This document shows positions 56,251 through 64,000 of a stretch of 64,000 nt of DNA, piece by piece. The DNA is from Boseongicola sp. H5 (GTDB lineage Bacteria; Pseudomonadota; Alphaproteobacteria; Rhodobacterales; Rhodobacteraceae). The stretch lies in NCBI GenBank assembly GCA_020622165.1, contig JACNMN010000003.1, forward strand, positions 124,001-188,000. Direction: 5' to 3'. The position numbers were made by a program, and so were the translations under genes. Position 1 is the first letter of the stretch, and each line of letters starts with the position of its first letter. The notes beneath the pieces are model-generated. The model searched no databases, was not told where the DNA came from, and was given only the letters and a program-made list of their open reading frames with translations.

Positions 56251-57165
56251 CCCGGGCGCGGCGCCGAGTGTCTGCAGCGCGGCGGCGAATTCCGGGTGGC
56301 CGGTGACCTCGGCGCCGTGGGCCGCGACCTTGCGGGCCAGAGCTGGGCGCCCCTTGTCGAGCGCGCGGGCCATCAGCCGTTTCAGATAGGCCGGATCGCT
56401 GCGCCGGGCGGTGCGGGTGATCCGCGCGAAGCCGTGGACCGTCATCCTGCCCCGGGCGGCCTCCTGCAACAGGCGGTCGAGCGCGCCGTTGCGCGCCAGA
56501 AGCGGGAGCAGGCTGGCCCCGCACCAGCGCATGGGCAGGCGCGTGGTATTGGGCGCGCGGAACAGCGCCGCATGCGCCGCCGAGGGCGGATCGTAGGGGT
56601 CATAGACGATGGTCGTCTGGGCCGTGCCGTCCACCATGTAGGGCGCATAGCCGTAGCGATCGGTGAAGTTCAGCCGCCGGGCGCCGCGGAACCGCATTTC
56701 GAACGGCGCGTCTTCGCGATCCAGCGTGGCCGCCGGGCCAAGCGCCAGCACCCGCGCCCCCGGCGAGGTCACCGCATAGGCGCAGGCCGCATAGCCGCAC
56801 ATCGGCCCCGCCCCCAGAAACACCACCCGGTCGAAGCTGTCGAAGAAGCCCTCGTCCACCAGCTTGTCGAAAAACGCGTAGAGATCTGCGTCGCGGAACC
56901 AGCTCTGCCCCGAGGCCATGATGTTCAGCAGCGACCATTCATGGCGCTGCACGGCGTCGAAACCGATGGGCAGGCCGTCTTCCGTCTGGCCGTAGACGCG
57001 GGCGGCCTCATCGAACGTGACCAGAAGGGTGGGGCCCTCTTCGACGAACAGCGCCGAATGCCGCTTCCCGATCCGTTCGAAAAAACCGTGCGCACGCCCG
57101 ATCTCGGTCAGGTGGGCCAGCCAGGACTGGCGCGAGTCGTGGCTCGGCCGGGTCGGGTTACTCAT
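56227..57165 (-). CDS. Conserved Rhodobacterales protein of unknown function
   Basis: 312 aa cytoplasmic protein. Contains [29 protein letters not shown] (Rossmann-like GxGxxxG-type segment), [13 protein letters not shown] and [22 protein letters not shown]. Similar proteins are often labelled 'phosphoadenosine phosphosulfate reductase', but the catalytic Cys motif of that enzyme (ECGLH/R) is missing, so the name is not used. The C-terminal 8 codons overlap ureG tail to tail. Confidence 0.65.
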   Translation of the reverse strand: MSNPTRPSHDSRQSWLAHLTEIGRAHGFFERIGKRHSALFVEEGPTLLVTFDEAARVYGQTEDGLPIGFDAVQRHEWSLLNIMASGQSWFRDADLYAFFDKLVDEGFFDSFDRVVFLGAGPMCGYAACAYAVTSPGARVLALGPAATLDREDAPFEMRFRGARRLNFTDRYGYAPYMVDGTAQTTIVYDPYDPPSAAHAALFRAPNTTRLPMRWCGASLLPLLARNGALDRLLQEAARGRMTVHGFARITRTARRSDPAYLKRLMARALDKGRPALARKVAAHGAEVTGHPEFAAALQTLGAAPGSQPTLPA

Positions 57166-57262
57166 GACACTCTCTCAAAACTAATCAACTCGTACCGCTG
57201 CCGTCTTGGGAGACAACTGTGGCAGTGCTGCGCATCGGATGTGGTTTTTCTTGGGGAAGTAG

Positions 57263-57277
57263 TTACCAAAACCTTAA
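57263..57277. promoter_or_regulatory. Possible CtrA site upstream of the moxR-like gene
   Basis: TTAC-CAAAACC-TTAA matches the alphaproteobacterial CtrA consensus TTAA-N7-TTAA at 7 of 8 positions. It lies in the A+T-richer 230-bp region between two divergent genes, 119 bases before the MoxR-like start. No other element was found in that region. Confidence 0.25.
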
Positions 57278-57395
57278 CGGTGTCAGAAGGGGTAATCGGG
57301 TCAACGAACGGGCGCGATTGTTTCGTGGCGGCTCAAGGCGGGGCTTGACGGTCATGATCTGCGCCGCCTTGATGGGCGCTCAAGGAGGAGAGGCC

Positions 57396-58295
57396 ATGCA
57401 AAGCATCGACGCGGTCACCCAAGCCCTCGCTGCGCAGAATTATGTGTGTGGCCGCCCGTTGGCGACGGTGGTGTTTCTGTCCCTGAAACTGGGCCGTCCC
57501 CTGTTTCTGGAAGGGGAGGCCGGCACCGGCAAGACCGAGATCGCCAAGGCGATTGCGGCAAGCCTCGGCCGCCGCCTGATCCGTCTGCAATGCTACGAGG
57601 GGCTGGACGCGGCCAGCGCCGTCTATGAATGGAATTTCGCCGCGCAGATGGTGGCGATCCGCGCCGCCGAGGCCGAGGGCGGGGCCGACAAGGAGGTGCT
57701 GACCAAGGCGCTGTTTTCCGCCGATTACCTGATCGAACGGCCCTTGTTGCAGGCGATGCGGCCGGATGCGGCGGGCGCGCCGGTGCTGCTGATCGACGAG
57801 CTGGACCGGACCGACGAGCCGTTCGAGGCGTTCCTTCTGGAGGCGCTGTCGGATTTTCAGGTGACGATCCCCGAACTGGGCACGATCCGGGCGCCGGAGC
57901 CGCCCATCGTGATCCTGACCTCGAACCGCACGCGCGAGGTGCATGACGCGCTGAAACGCCGTTGCCTCTATCACTGGGTCGACTACCCCGATTTCGCCCG
58001 CGAGATGGAGATCGTCACCGCCCGCGCGCCCGAGGCGTCGCACGCGCTCAGCCGCGAGGTGGTGGCCTTTGTCCAGAAACTGCGCACCGAGGATCTGTTC
58101 AAGAAACCCGGCGTGGCGGAGACGATCGACTGGGCCAAATGCCTTCTGGCGCTGGATGTGGTCGAACTGAGCCCCGATGTGATCGCCGACACGCTTGGCG
58201 CGATCCTGAAGTACCAGGACGACATCCAGAAGCTTCAGGGATCCGAGGCCAAGCGCCTTCTGGACGAGGCCCGCGCCAGCCTGGAACCGGCATGA
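57396..58295 (+). CDS. MoxR-family AAA+ ATPase, CoxD-like
   Basis: 299 aa. Walker A EGEAGTGKTEIA near residue 38, Walker B VLLIDELDRTDEPFEAF, sensor I VILTSNRTREVHDALKRRC. CoxD-type MoxR ATPases remodel Mo-hydroxylases, inserting sulfur and copper into CO dehydrogenase in Oligotropha. AAGGAGGAG precedes ATG 57396. Together with the VWA gene and the XdhC-like gene it forms a typical cox/xdh maturation set. Overlaps the next gene by 4 bases. Confidence 0.85.
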   Translation: MQSIDAVTQALAAQNYVCGRPLATVVFLSLKLGRPLFLEGEAGTGKTEIAKAIAASLGRRLIRLQCYEGLDAASAVYEWNFAAQMVAIRAAEAEGGADKEVLTKALFSADYLIERPLLQAMRPDAAGAPVLLIDELDRTDEPFEAFLLEALSDFQVTIPELGTIRAPEPPIVILTSNRTREVHDALKRRCLYHWVDYPDFAREMEIVTARAPEASHALSREVVAFVQKLRTEDLFKKPGVAETIDWAKCLLALDVVELSPDVIADTLGAILKYQDDIQKLQGSEAKRLLDEARASLEPA

Positions 58296-58684
58296 TCCTT
58301 TTTCGGCCCACAGGATTGAAGGAGCTTGTCTTGGTGCGCGACAGCGGGTGGCGTACATGGCCGCCGCGCTTGCCTGATCAACCGATATTCTACCCTGTGA
58401 CCACGCAATCTTACGCCGAGAAGATAGCGCGCGACTGGAACTCGGTTTTGCCGGCGCCGGACGACCTTGGGTTTGTGACACGGTTTGAAATCACGCCCGA
58501 CATGGCGGCGAGATACCCCGTTCAACAGGCCGGTGGGCGCGAACATGAAGAACTCTGGGTGCCGGCCGAAAACCTTGGCGCTTTCAATCAAGGGATCGTC
58601 GGGCAGATCGAATTGGTTGGCGCGTTCCGCAACAAAGTGGTCTTGCCCTTGGACGCGGTCAAAACTCTTGTGGAAGCCGCATGA
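58292..58684 (+). CDS. Small conserved protein between the MoxR and VWA genes
   Basis: 130 aa. MILFRPTGLKELVLV at the start, FPPRLPDQPIFYPVTTQSYA-like segment, GFVTRFEIT, EELWVPAENLGAFNQGIVG. Databases label similar proteins 'ADP-ribosylation/crystallin J1', as I recall; no catalytic motif for that activity is visible. Codon choice is less GC-biased than that of the neighbours (more TTG, CTT, TCT), which may mean later arrival, although its ATG is neatly coupled to the moxR stop (ATGA). Function unknown. Confidence 0.7.
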   Translation: MILFRPTGLKELVLVRDSGWRTWPPRLPDQPIFYPVTTQSYAEKIARDWNSVLPAPDDLGFVTRFEITPDMAARYPVQQAGGREHEELWVPAENLGAFNQGIVGQIELVGAFRNKVVLPLDAVKTLVEAA

Positions 58685-58780
58685 GGCGTCTTTCTTGTCG
58701 AAAATACCCTGCCGGATCGTCGTCCATGCGCGACCGGGTCGCGCGTAACTCGCGACGGGTGACACCCGCGACCGGCACCG

Positions 58781-60094
58781 ATGCCTGAATACGCTCCCCT
58801 CGATATCCCCGATGAGGGCAAGCTGGCCCGGAACATCACCCATTTCGCGCGCGCCTTGCGCAAGGCGGGGCTGCCCGTCGGGCCGGGGCGGGTGGTCGAG
58901 GCGATCCGCGCGGTGGAGGCGGCGGGCTTCTCCGACCGGATCGATTTCTACTGGACGCTTCACGCCTGTTTCGTCTCGCGCCCCGAACAGCGCATGGTTT
59001 TCGCGCAGGTGTTCCGGCTGTTCTGGCGCGATCCGCGTTATCTGGAACACATGATGGCGATGATGCTGCCCGCGCTTCGCGGCGTTGCCGAGGACCGGCT
59101 TGTCAAACCGGCGGAGAAACGGGCCGCCGAGGCGCTGCTGGACGGCGCGGCGCGGGATCTGCCCGAGGGCATGGACGAGGAGGAGGGGACCGAGATCGAG
59201 GTCGATGCCTCCTTCACCATGTCGGGGGAGGAACGGTTGCGCAGCCTCGATTTCGAACAGATGAGCACGGCCGAGATCGCGGCGGCCAAACGGATGCTGA
59301 CGCGTCTGAGCCTGCCGGTCCGACCCCTGCAAAGCCGCCGGACCATGGCCGCGCGTGGCGGGGCCCTGCCGGACTGGCGGCGCACCATGCGCGCGGCGAT
59401 GCGGCAAGGCGGCGAGATCACCGGGTTCGAGATGCGCCGCCGCCGCCTGCGCTGGCCCAATCTGGTGTGCCTGTGCGACATTTCGGGCTCGATGTCCGCC
59501 TATTCCCGGGCGGTTTTGCATTTCCTGCACGCGGTGGCGAACCGCAAGGGCGCGGGCTGGGCGCGGGTGCATGCCTTCACCTTCGGCACCCGGCTGACCA
59601 ATATCACCCGGCATCTGGACCAGCGCGATGTGGATGCGGCGCTGGCCGCGGCCGGGGCCGAGGCGCAGGATTGGGAGGGGGGCACGCGGATCGGGGCCTG
59701 CCTGCATGCGTTCAACCGCGACTGGTCCCGCCGGGTGCTGGGGCAGGGCGCGGTGGTCCTTTTGATCACCGACGGGCTCGACCGGGACGACCCGGAGGCG
59801 CTGGCCCGCGAGATGGAGCGGTTGCACCTGTCGGCGCGGCGCGTGATCTGGCTGAACCCGCTGCTCCGGTGGGAGGGGTTTGCGCCGAAAGCGGCGGGAA
59901 TCCGCGCGATCCTGCCCCATGTGGATACGTTCCGCGCGGGCCACAACATCGCCGCTCTCGAAGGGCTGGCCGCGGCGCTGTCGGACGGGGCCGATCCGGG
60001 GGAGGCCGCGCGCCTGCGCGAGTGGCTTGCGCGGGAGGCGCCTGGGCCGGAGCGGGAACTTTTGGCTGACGGGGCCGTTAACCTTTCGCACTGA
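58781..60094 (+). CDS. VWA-domain protein, CoxE-like
   Basis: 437 aa. N-terminal helical part (FARALRKAGLPVGPGRVVEAI) and C-terminal von Willebrand A domain with MIDAS DxSxS in LCDISGSMSAYS near residue 235, then GGTRIGACL and LLITDGLDRDD. CoxE partners CoxD; together they act in metal-cluster assembly of Mo-hydroxylases. The 96 bases upstream, after the small gene, hold no feature. Confidence 0.87.
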   Translation: MPEYAPLDIPDEGKLARNITHFARALRKAGLPVGPGRVVEAIRAVEAAGFSDRIDFYWTLHACFVSRPEQRMVFAQVFRLFWRDPRYLEHMMAMMLPALRGVAEDRLVKPAEKRAAEALLDGAARDLPEGMDEEEGTEIEVDASFTMSGEERLRSLDFEQMSTAEIAAAKRMLTRLSLPVRPLQSRRTMAARGGALPDWRRTMRAAMRQGGEITGFEMRRRRLRWPNLVCLCDISGSMSAYSRAVLHFLHAVANRKGAGWARVHAFTFGTRLTNITRHLDQRDVDAALAAAGAEAQDWEGGTRIGACLHAFNRDWSRRVLGQGAVVLLITDGLDRDDPEALAREMERLHLSARRVIWLNPLLRWEGFAPKAAGIRAILPHVDTFRAGHNIAALEGLAAALSDGADPGEAARLREWLAREAPGPERELLADGAVNLSH

Positions 60095-60114
60095 AACATT
60101 TCGGGAATAAGACC

Positions 60115-61842
60115 ATGCGACTTTCGCTGAAAACGTCCACCGCCCTGATCGCCAGCCTTGCCCTCGCCATGCCGGGAACGCTGCCGGCGCAGGGATTGGG
60201 AGAGGCCGTACCGGAATTCGAATGCCCCGAGGGCACGTCCGAGGCGGATTGCCTTCTGCTTAGCGAACAGGCCGCAGCAGACGCCGCAGCCGCAGCCGAG
60301 GCCGCCGCCGAGGCGGAAGCAGCCATTGAGGCCGAGGCCGCCGCCGAAGCAGAGGCTCAGGCCGCCGCGGACGCCGAAGCCGCCGCTGCCGAGGCCGCAG
60401 AGGCCGAAGCCGCCGCTGCCGAAGCGGAGGCGCAGACCGAGACACAGACCGAGGCTGAGGCTGAGGCCGAGACTGAGGCCGCGGCCGAGACAGATGCCAC
60501 AGCCGATGCGCCCGCCGCGGACACGGAAGCCGCCGTCGAGGGGGACGCCACATCCGAGACGGAGACGCCGGCCCCGGAAGGCACGGCGGAGACAGAAGCC
60601 GAGGCGACAGTCGAAACCGAAGCCGAGGCCGCCACCGGCGAGGCCGCGACACCCCCGGCGGAGACGACGGACACCGCCGAGACGCAGGACGCGGAGGGGA
60701 CGGAAACCGAAACGACAGAGGCGGGATCGTCAGAGACCGCGACATCCGAAACCGCGACCGCGGAGGCGGACGCCGCCGCCACCGAGGAGGAGACGCAAGC
60801 CCCTCTCGCCGCCCTGGGCGCCGACGGCGAGGCCGAGGTCACGACCGAAACCGTGACCGAGGAGAACTCCCGCTCCAGTTCCGAGGATTTCGAGCAATCC
60901 GCCTCGGGCGAGGCCACGGCGGAGGCCGGTGCGGAAACGACTGCCGCCCCCGCGGCCGGCAATGACGATGACGGGCTTTCGAACCTCGAACGTGCCTTGC
61001 TGATCGGGGCGGGCGCAATCGTAGTTGGCTCGATCCTCAACGGCAACCGCGAAGTCGTGAGCCAGACTGATGACCGCGTCGTGGTGCAGCGGAGCGATGG
61101 CAGCTACGAGATCCTGAAGGACGACAACGCGCTGCTGCGCCAGCCGGGCTCCGAGGTCCAGACGCAGACCTTCTCCGACGGCTCGACGCTGACCACGGTC
61201 ACCCGGCCCGACGGCTTTCAGGTGATCACCGTGCGCGATGCCGAATTGCGGGTGGTCCGCCGCGTCTCGATCGCGCCGGACGGCACCGAAACCGTGCTGA
61301 TCGACGACACGAACCGGGCCGAGCCGGTGGATGTGACCACTTTGCCGGCCCCGATGGAGACCACGACTGACGGGGATCTGCGGGCGGCGCTGGAACGTCA
61401 GGCGCTGATCGACCGGCGCTTCTCGCTGGCGCAGGTGCGCGACATCCGCGAGGTTCGTCTGCTGGCCCCCGCCATCGATCTGGACAACATCACCTTCGAA
61501 ACCGGCTCCGCCGCCATTTCGCCGTCTCAGGCGGAGGAGTTGACGATGATCGGCCGGCTGCTCAGCGACATGATTGACGAGAATCCGGGCGAGATCTTCC
61601 TGATCGAAGGCCATACCGATGCCGTGGGCGGGGCCGCGATGAACCTGACCCTGTCGGACAGGCGCGCGGAATCGGTCGCGCTGGCCCTGTCGGAGTATTT
61701 CGACGTGCCGCCGGAAAATCTGGTGGTGCAGGGCTATGGTGAATCCAGTCTGCGGGTGCAGACGGACGGCCCCGAGCGCGCCAACCGCCGCGCGGTCGTG
61801 CGCCGGATCACGCCGCTTCTGCAGGTTGCCGCCGCGCAGTAA
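60115..61842 (+). CDS. OmpA-family protein with a very long basic-free Ala/Glu/Thr-rich region
   Basis: 575 aa. Signal peptide (residues 1-26, ending PAQG). Residues 7-252 contain no Lys, Arg or His and consist mostly of Ala, Glu, Thr; this is a highly acidic low-complexity stretch. A hydrophobic helix follows at ~293-310 (ALLIGAGAIVVGSIL), then ~130 residues of mixed sequence, then an OmpA/MotB peptidoglycan-binding domain at ~455-570 (NITFETGSAAISPSQ, EGHTDAVGGAAMNLTLSDRR, GYGESSLR). Probably links membrane and cell wall. It sits inside the cox-type cluster; a functional link is uncertain. Confidence 0.82.
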   Translation: MRLSLKTSTALIASLALAMPGTLPAQGLGEAVPEFECPEGTSEADCLLLSEQAAADAAAAAEAAAEAEAAIEAEAAAEAEAQAAADAEAAAAEAAEAEAAAAEAEAQTETQTEAEAEAETEAAAETDATADAPAADTEAAVEGDATSETETPAPEGTAETEAEATVETEAEAATGEAATPPAETTDTAETQDAEGTETETTEAGSSETATSETATAEADAAATEEETQAPLAALGADGEAEVTTETVTEENSRSSSEDFEQSASGEATAEAGAETTAAPAAGNDDDGLSNLERALLIGAGAIVVGSILNGNREVVSQTDDRVVVQRSDGSYEILKDDNALLRQPGSEVQTQTFSDGSTLTTVTRPDGFQVITVRDAELRVVRRVSIAPDGTETVLIDDTNRAEPVDVTTLPAPMETTTDGDLRAALERQALIDRRFSLAQVRDIREVRLLAPAIDLDNITFETGSAAISPSQAEELTMIGRLLSDMIDENPGEIFLIEGHTDAVGGAAMNLTLSDRRAESVALALSEYFDVPPENLVVQGYGESSLRVQTDGPERANRRAVVRRITPLLQVAAAQ

Positions 61843-61884
61843 CCCGAGCCGGCGGAAACCCGCATACGACGCCCGGACATCCTC

Positions 61885-61914
61885 GCGCGCGCCCCATCCG
61901 GGGCGCGCGTTTGT
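61885..61914 (+). terminator. Hairpin terminator after the OmpA-family gene
   Basis: CGCGCGCCCC and GGGGCGCGCG form a perfect 10-bp stem with an ATCC loop at 61886-61909, followed by TTTGT. It lies 43 bases after the stop and separates the OmpA gene from the XdhC-like gene, so the latter needs its own promoter or readthrough. Confidence 0.65.
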
Positions 61915-62058
61915 CCGTGCCCCCGCCTGCGTCCGCCCGCCTGCGCCCCTGCGCGCGGGGTCGATTTTCCTTGCAGACCTACCGCTCTTCCGGCCTGATT
62001 GGCGCGGGAAAGGCGGGGGCTGCGTGGCAAGAGGCGCGGGCCGGCCGGGAGGGCCAGG

Positions 62059-63027
62059 ATGGACGATCTGGAAAATCTGCCCGAACGGGCGCTGGAATGG
62101 CACCGCCAGGGCAAGGGCGCGGTGCTGGCGACCGTGGTCGAAACCTGGGGCAGCGCGCCGCGCCGAGTGGGCAGCCAGTTGCTGGTGTCCTCGGACGGGG
62201 AGATGGCGGGCTCGGTCTCCGGCGGCTGTGTCGAGGGCGCGGTCGTGGTGGAAGCGATGGAGGCGCTTGAGGCGGGCGACGCGCAGCTTCTGGAATTCGG
62301 CGTGAGCGATGACGAGGCCTTTGCCGTGGGGCTGGCCTGCGGCGGCACGATCAAGGTTCTGGTCGAACCGGTGGGCCGGGTCCTGCCGGTGGAAATGCTG
62401 GAGGCGCTGGTCGATGCGCGCGCCGCGCGCCAGCCCGTCGCCTACGTGGTCGAGATCAAGAAAGGCCAGCGCTGGCTGGCGGGGCCGGGCGATGACGGGC
62501 TTGCCGCGCGGTTCCGGGAGGATCGCTCGGGCATGGATGCCAACCGCTATATCGGCATCCACAACCCGCCGCTTCGGATGGTCGTGGTGGGCGCCGTCCA
62601 TATCGCGCAGGCCCTGGTGCCGATGGCGCGGATGGCCGGGTATGATCCAGTGCTGGTCGACCCGCGCCCGGCCTTCGGCGCGGAGGCCCGGTTTCCCGGT
62701 GAGCGCATTCTGGAGGACTGGCCCGATGCGGCACTGGCCGAGGTCGGTCTGGATGCGCGCACCGCCGTGGTGACGCTGACCCATGACCCGAAACTGGACG
62801 ATCCCGCGATCGCCGCGGCCCTGCGTTCGGAGGTGTTCTATCTGGGCTGTCTGGGGTCCAGCCGGACCCATGCCAAACGGGTCGGCCGGTTGAGCGAGGC
62901 GGGGTTCACGCTGGAGGATATCGGGCGCATCCACGCCCCCGTGGGCCTGAATATCGGCGCGCAGGGCCCGGCGGAAATCGCTGTGGCGATCATGGCGGAG
63001 ATCACCCAGAGGCTGCGATTGGGATGA
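62059..63027 (+). CDS. XdhC/CoxI-family molybdenum-hydroxylase maturation protein
   Basis: 322 aa. N-terminal XdhC_CoxI domain (AVLATVVETWGSAPRRVGSQ, SVSGGCVEGAVV, LACGGTIKVLVEP) and C-terminal Rossmann domain (VVVGAVHIAQAL, LTHDPKLDDPAI, YLGCLGSSRTHAKR). Binds molybdenum cofactor and inserts the sulfurated form into xanthine- or CO-dehydrogenase-type enzymes. ATG 62059 follows GGGAGGG. Overlaps the next gene by 4 bases. Confidence 0.9.
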   Translation: MDDLENLPERALEWHRQGKGAVLATVVETWGSAPRRVGSQLLVSSDGEMAGSVSGGCVEGAVVVEAMEALEAGDAQLLEFGVSDDEAFAVGLACGGTIKVLVEPVGRVLPVEMLEALVDARAARQPVAYVVEIKKGQRWLAGPGDDGLAARFREDRSGMDANRYIGIHNPPLRMVVVGAVHIAQALVPMARMAGYDPVLVDPRPAFGAEARFPGERILEDWPDAALAEVGLDARTAVVTLTHDPKLDDPAIAAALRSEVFYLGCLGSSRTHAKRVGRLSEAGFTLEDIGRIHAPVGLNIGAQGPAEIAVAIMAEITQRLRLG

Positions 63028-64000
63028 AGTTCGGTCCGGTTCCCGTGACAGAGGCGCAGGGCGCGGTTCTGGCCCATTCGCTGGCGCTGCCCGGCGGGCG
63101 GCTGCGCAAGGGCCGGGTGCTGGAGGCGGAGGATATCGCGGCGCTCCGCGAGGCGGGCCAGACGGAGGTGATCGTCGCGCGGCTCGACCCGGGCGACGTG
63201 GACGAGAATGCCGCCGCCGCCGCGCTGGCCGATGCGCTGGTGCCCGATCCCGAGACCGCCGGGCTGTCCGTCGAGGCGCCCTTCACGGGCCGGGTGAACA
63301 TCCGCGCCGCCGGGCCGGGCATCGTGGGGCTGGACGCCGCCGCGATCGCCGCGCTGAACGCGGTGGATCCAATGATCACGCTGGCCAGCCTGCCCGAGCA
63401 TCAGCGCGTCAGCGAGGGGATGATGGTGGGCACGGTCAAGATCATCTCCTACGCGGTGTCGCGGGCGGCGCTGGACCGGGCGCTGGCGGCGGCGCGCGGC
63501 GCGCTCTGGCGGGTGCCGGTCCGGCGGCGGAGCGCCGATCTGATCGTGACGGAGGTGCCCGGCGCCCCGGCCAGCCCCGAGGACAAGGGCGTGCGCGCCG
63601 TGGCCGGCCGGCTGGACGCCCTCGGGATCGCGCTGGTGCGAATCCGGATCGTGGCGCATGACACCGCCGCAATCGCCGAGGCGCTTGCCGGCTCGGAGGC
63701 GGAGATGGCCCTGATCCTGACCGCCTCGGCCACGTCCGATGCCCATGATGTGGCCCCGGCAGGCCTGGGCCGGGCCGGTGGCGCGCTGACCCGGTTCGGG
63801 ATGCCGGTCGATCCGGGCAACCTGCTGTTTCTGGGCGATCTTGCGGGCAAGCCGGTGGTGGGGCTGCCGGGCTGCGCCCGGTCGCCTGCGCTGAACGGGG
63901 CCGATTGGGTGCTGGAACGCGTGTCCTGCGGGCTGGAGGTGACCAGCGCCGATATCGCGGCCATGGGCGTGGGCGGGCTCCTGAAGGAAATCCCGACCCG
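63024..64000 (+). CDS. Molybdopterin-binding protein (MoeA/MoCF-like), 3' end missing
   Basis: At least 325 aa, open at the window end. Begins KFGPVPVTEAQGAVLAHSL and continues with LRKGRVLEAEDIAAL, as in MoeA N-terminal regions. A MoCF-type domain follows (IRIVAHDTAAIAEAL ... ALILTASATSDAHDV ... GMPVDPGNLLFLGDL ... VVGLPGCARSP). In relatives this unit is often joined or next to a MobA-like nucleotidyltransferase making the cytidylated cofactor of CO- and xanthine-dehydrogenase-type enzymes. ATG overlaps the XdhC-like stop (ATGA). Confidence 0.8.
   Translation, partial: MKFGPVPVTEAQGAVLAHSLALPGGRLRKGRVLEAEDIAALREAGQTEVIVARLDPGDVDENAAAAALADALVPDPETAGLSVEAPFTGRVNIRAAGPGIVGLDAAAIAALNAVDPMITLASLPEHQRVSEGMMVGTVKIISYAVSRAALDRALAAARGALWRVPVRRRSADLIVTEVPGAPASPEDKGVRAVAGRLDALGIALVRIRIVAHDTAAIAEALAGSEAEMALILTASATSDAHDVAPAGLGRAGGALTRFGMPVDPGNLLFLGDLAGKPVVGLPGCARSPALNGADWVLERVSCGLEVTSADIAAMGVGGLLKEIPT

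Noticed and set aside
60280-60700. Repetitive DNA that might be taken for a tandem-repeat or CRISPR locus
   Set aside because: The repetition is codon-scale and irregular within one coding frame; there are no repeat-spacer units.
60260-61046. Long minus-strand frames opposite the Ala/Glu-rich OmpA region
   Set aside because: They are Arg/Pro- or Ser/Ala-only translations forced by GCC/GAG codon repeats on the real strand, with no start signal or motif.

Overview
The window is G+C-rich (roughly two thirds G+C), densely coded DNA from an alphaproteobacterium, most likely of the order Rhodobacterales (Roseobacter/Rhodobacter relatives). The evidence is gene content and order: a pyruvate dehydrogenase operon whose E1-beta carries a lipoyl domain, the order dnaB-alr-mlaE-mlaF ... 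radA-cvpA-purF, a GT14/DUF5928 glycosyltransferase, tandem gap genes beside tkt, an NDUFS6-like zinc-finger protein, and a urease cluster with lineage-specific small genes. No insertion sequence, prophage, CRISPR array, tRNA or rRNA was recognised. Layout. 1-7.2 kb: the end of a cation/proton antiporter, then pstB and a Tat-exported 5'-nucleotidase-like phosphatase diverging from a stretch with Pho-box-like repeats, a broken secreted-protein gene, a sulfotransferase, and a glycosyltransferase divergent from it. 7.2-14 kb: DUF1203, an ABC ATPase, the zinc-finger protein, a TIGR02117 protein, polA, a YdeI/OmpD-associated protein and a crotonase. 14-32 kb: central carbon metabolism. This holds pdhA-pdhB-pdhC with two unknown genes embedded, ftsB, an AidB-like acyl-CoA dehydrogenase, class I aldolase, pgk, two gap genes, DUF808 and tkt. 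Related TTAGCG-type palindromes precede the aldolase, both gap genes and pdhA, which suggests a common regulator. 30.8-32.3 kb: a coiled-coil protein, zapA and a candidate 6S RNA. 32.3-47.7 kb: serine hydrolase, SDR, bioY, a BLUF photosensor, purF-cvpA-radA, a decayed gene, a PqiA-like protein, a GNAT enzyme with an SOS-box-like element upstream, mlaF-mlaE-alr, dnaB, pyrE and pyrC. 47.8-56.2 kb: urease, in the order ureD, ureA, unknown, ureB, unknown, AhpD-like, a 546-bp gene-poor and partly A+T-rich insertion, ureC, secreted unknown, DUF1127, ureE, ureF, ureG. 56.2-64 kb: a conserved Rhodobacterales protein, then a CoxD-like MoxR ATPase, a small protein, a CoxE-like VWA protein, an OmpA-family protein, an XdhC-like protein and the start of a molybdopterin-binding protein. 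Apart from the OmpA protein and the small protein, these are maturation factors for a molybdenum hydroxylase of the CO-dehydrogenase/xanthine-dehydrogenase type. How the parts work together. The pdh, fda, pgk, gap and tkt genes cover triose-phosphate metabolism and entry to acetyl-CoA. pstB and the phosphatase form a phosphate-scavenging pair. The urease genes comprise all three structural subunits and all four standard accessory proteins. Points most worth a second look: a 31-codon hydrophobic-peptide gene in the A+T-rich insertion upstream of ureC; a 15-bp exact operator-like repeat upstream of the aldolase and second gap; a gene at 39.35-39.75 kb that becomes one continuous frame if two opposite one-base changes in G runs are undone; a secreted-protein gene cut by an in-frame TGA; and a 47-codon membrane-peptide gene between the two gap genes.
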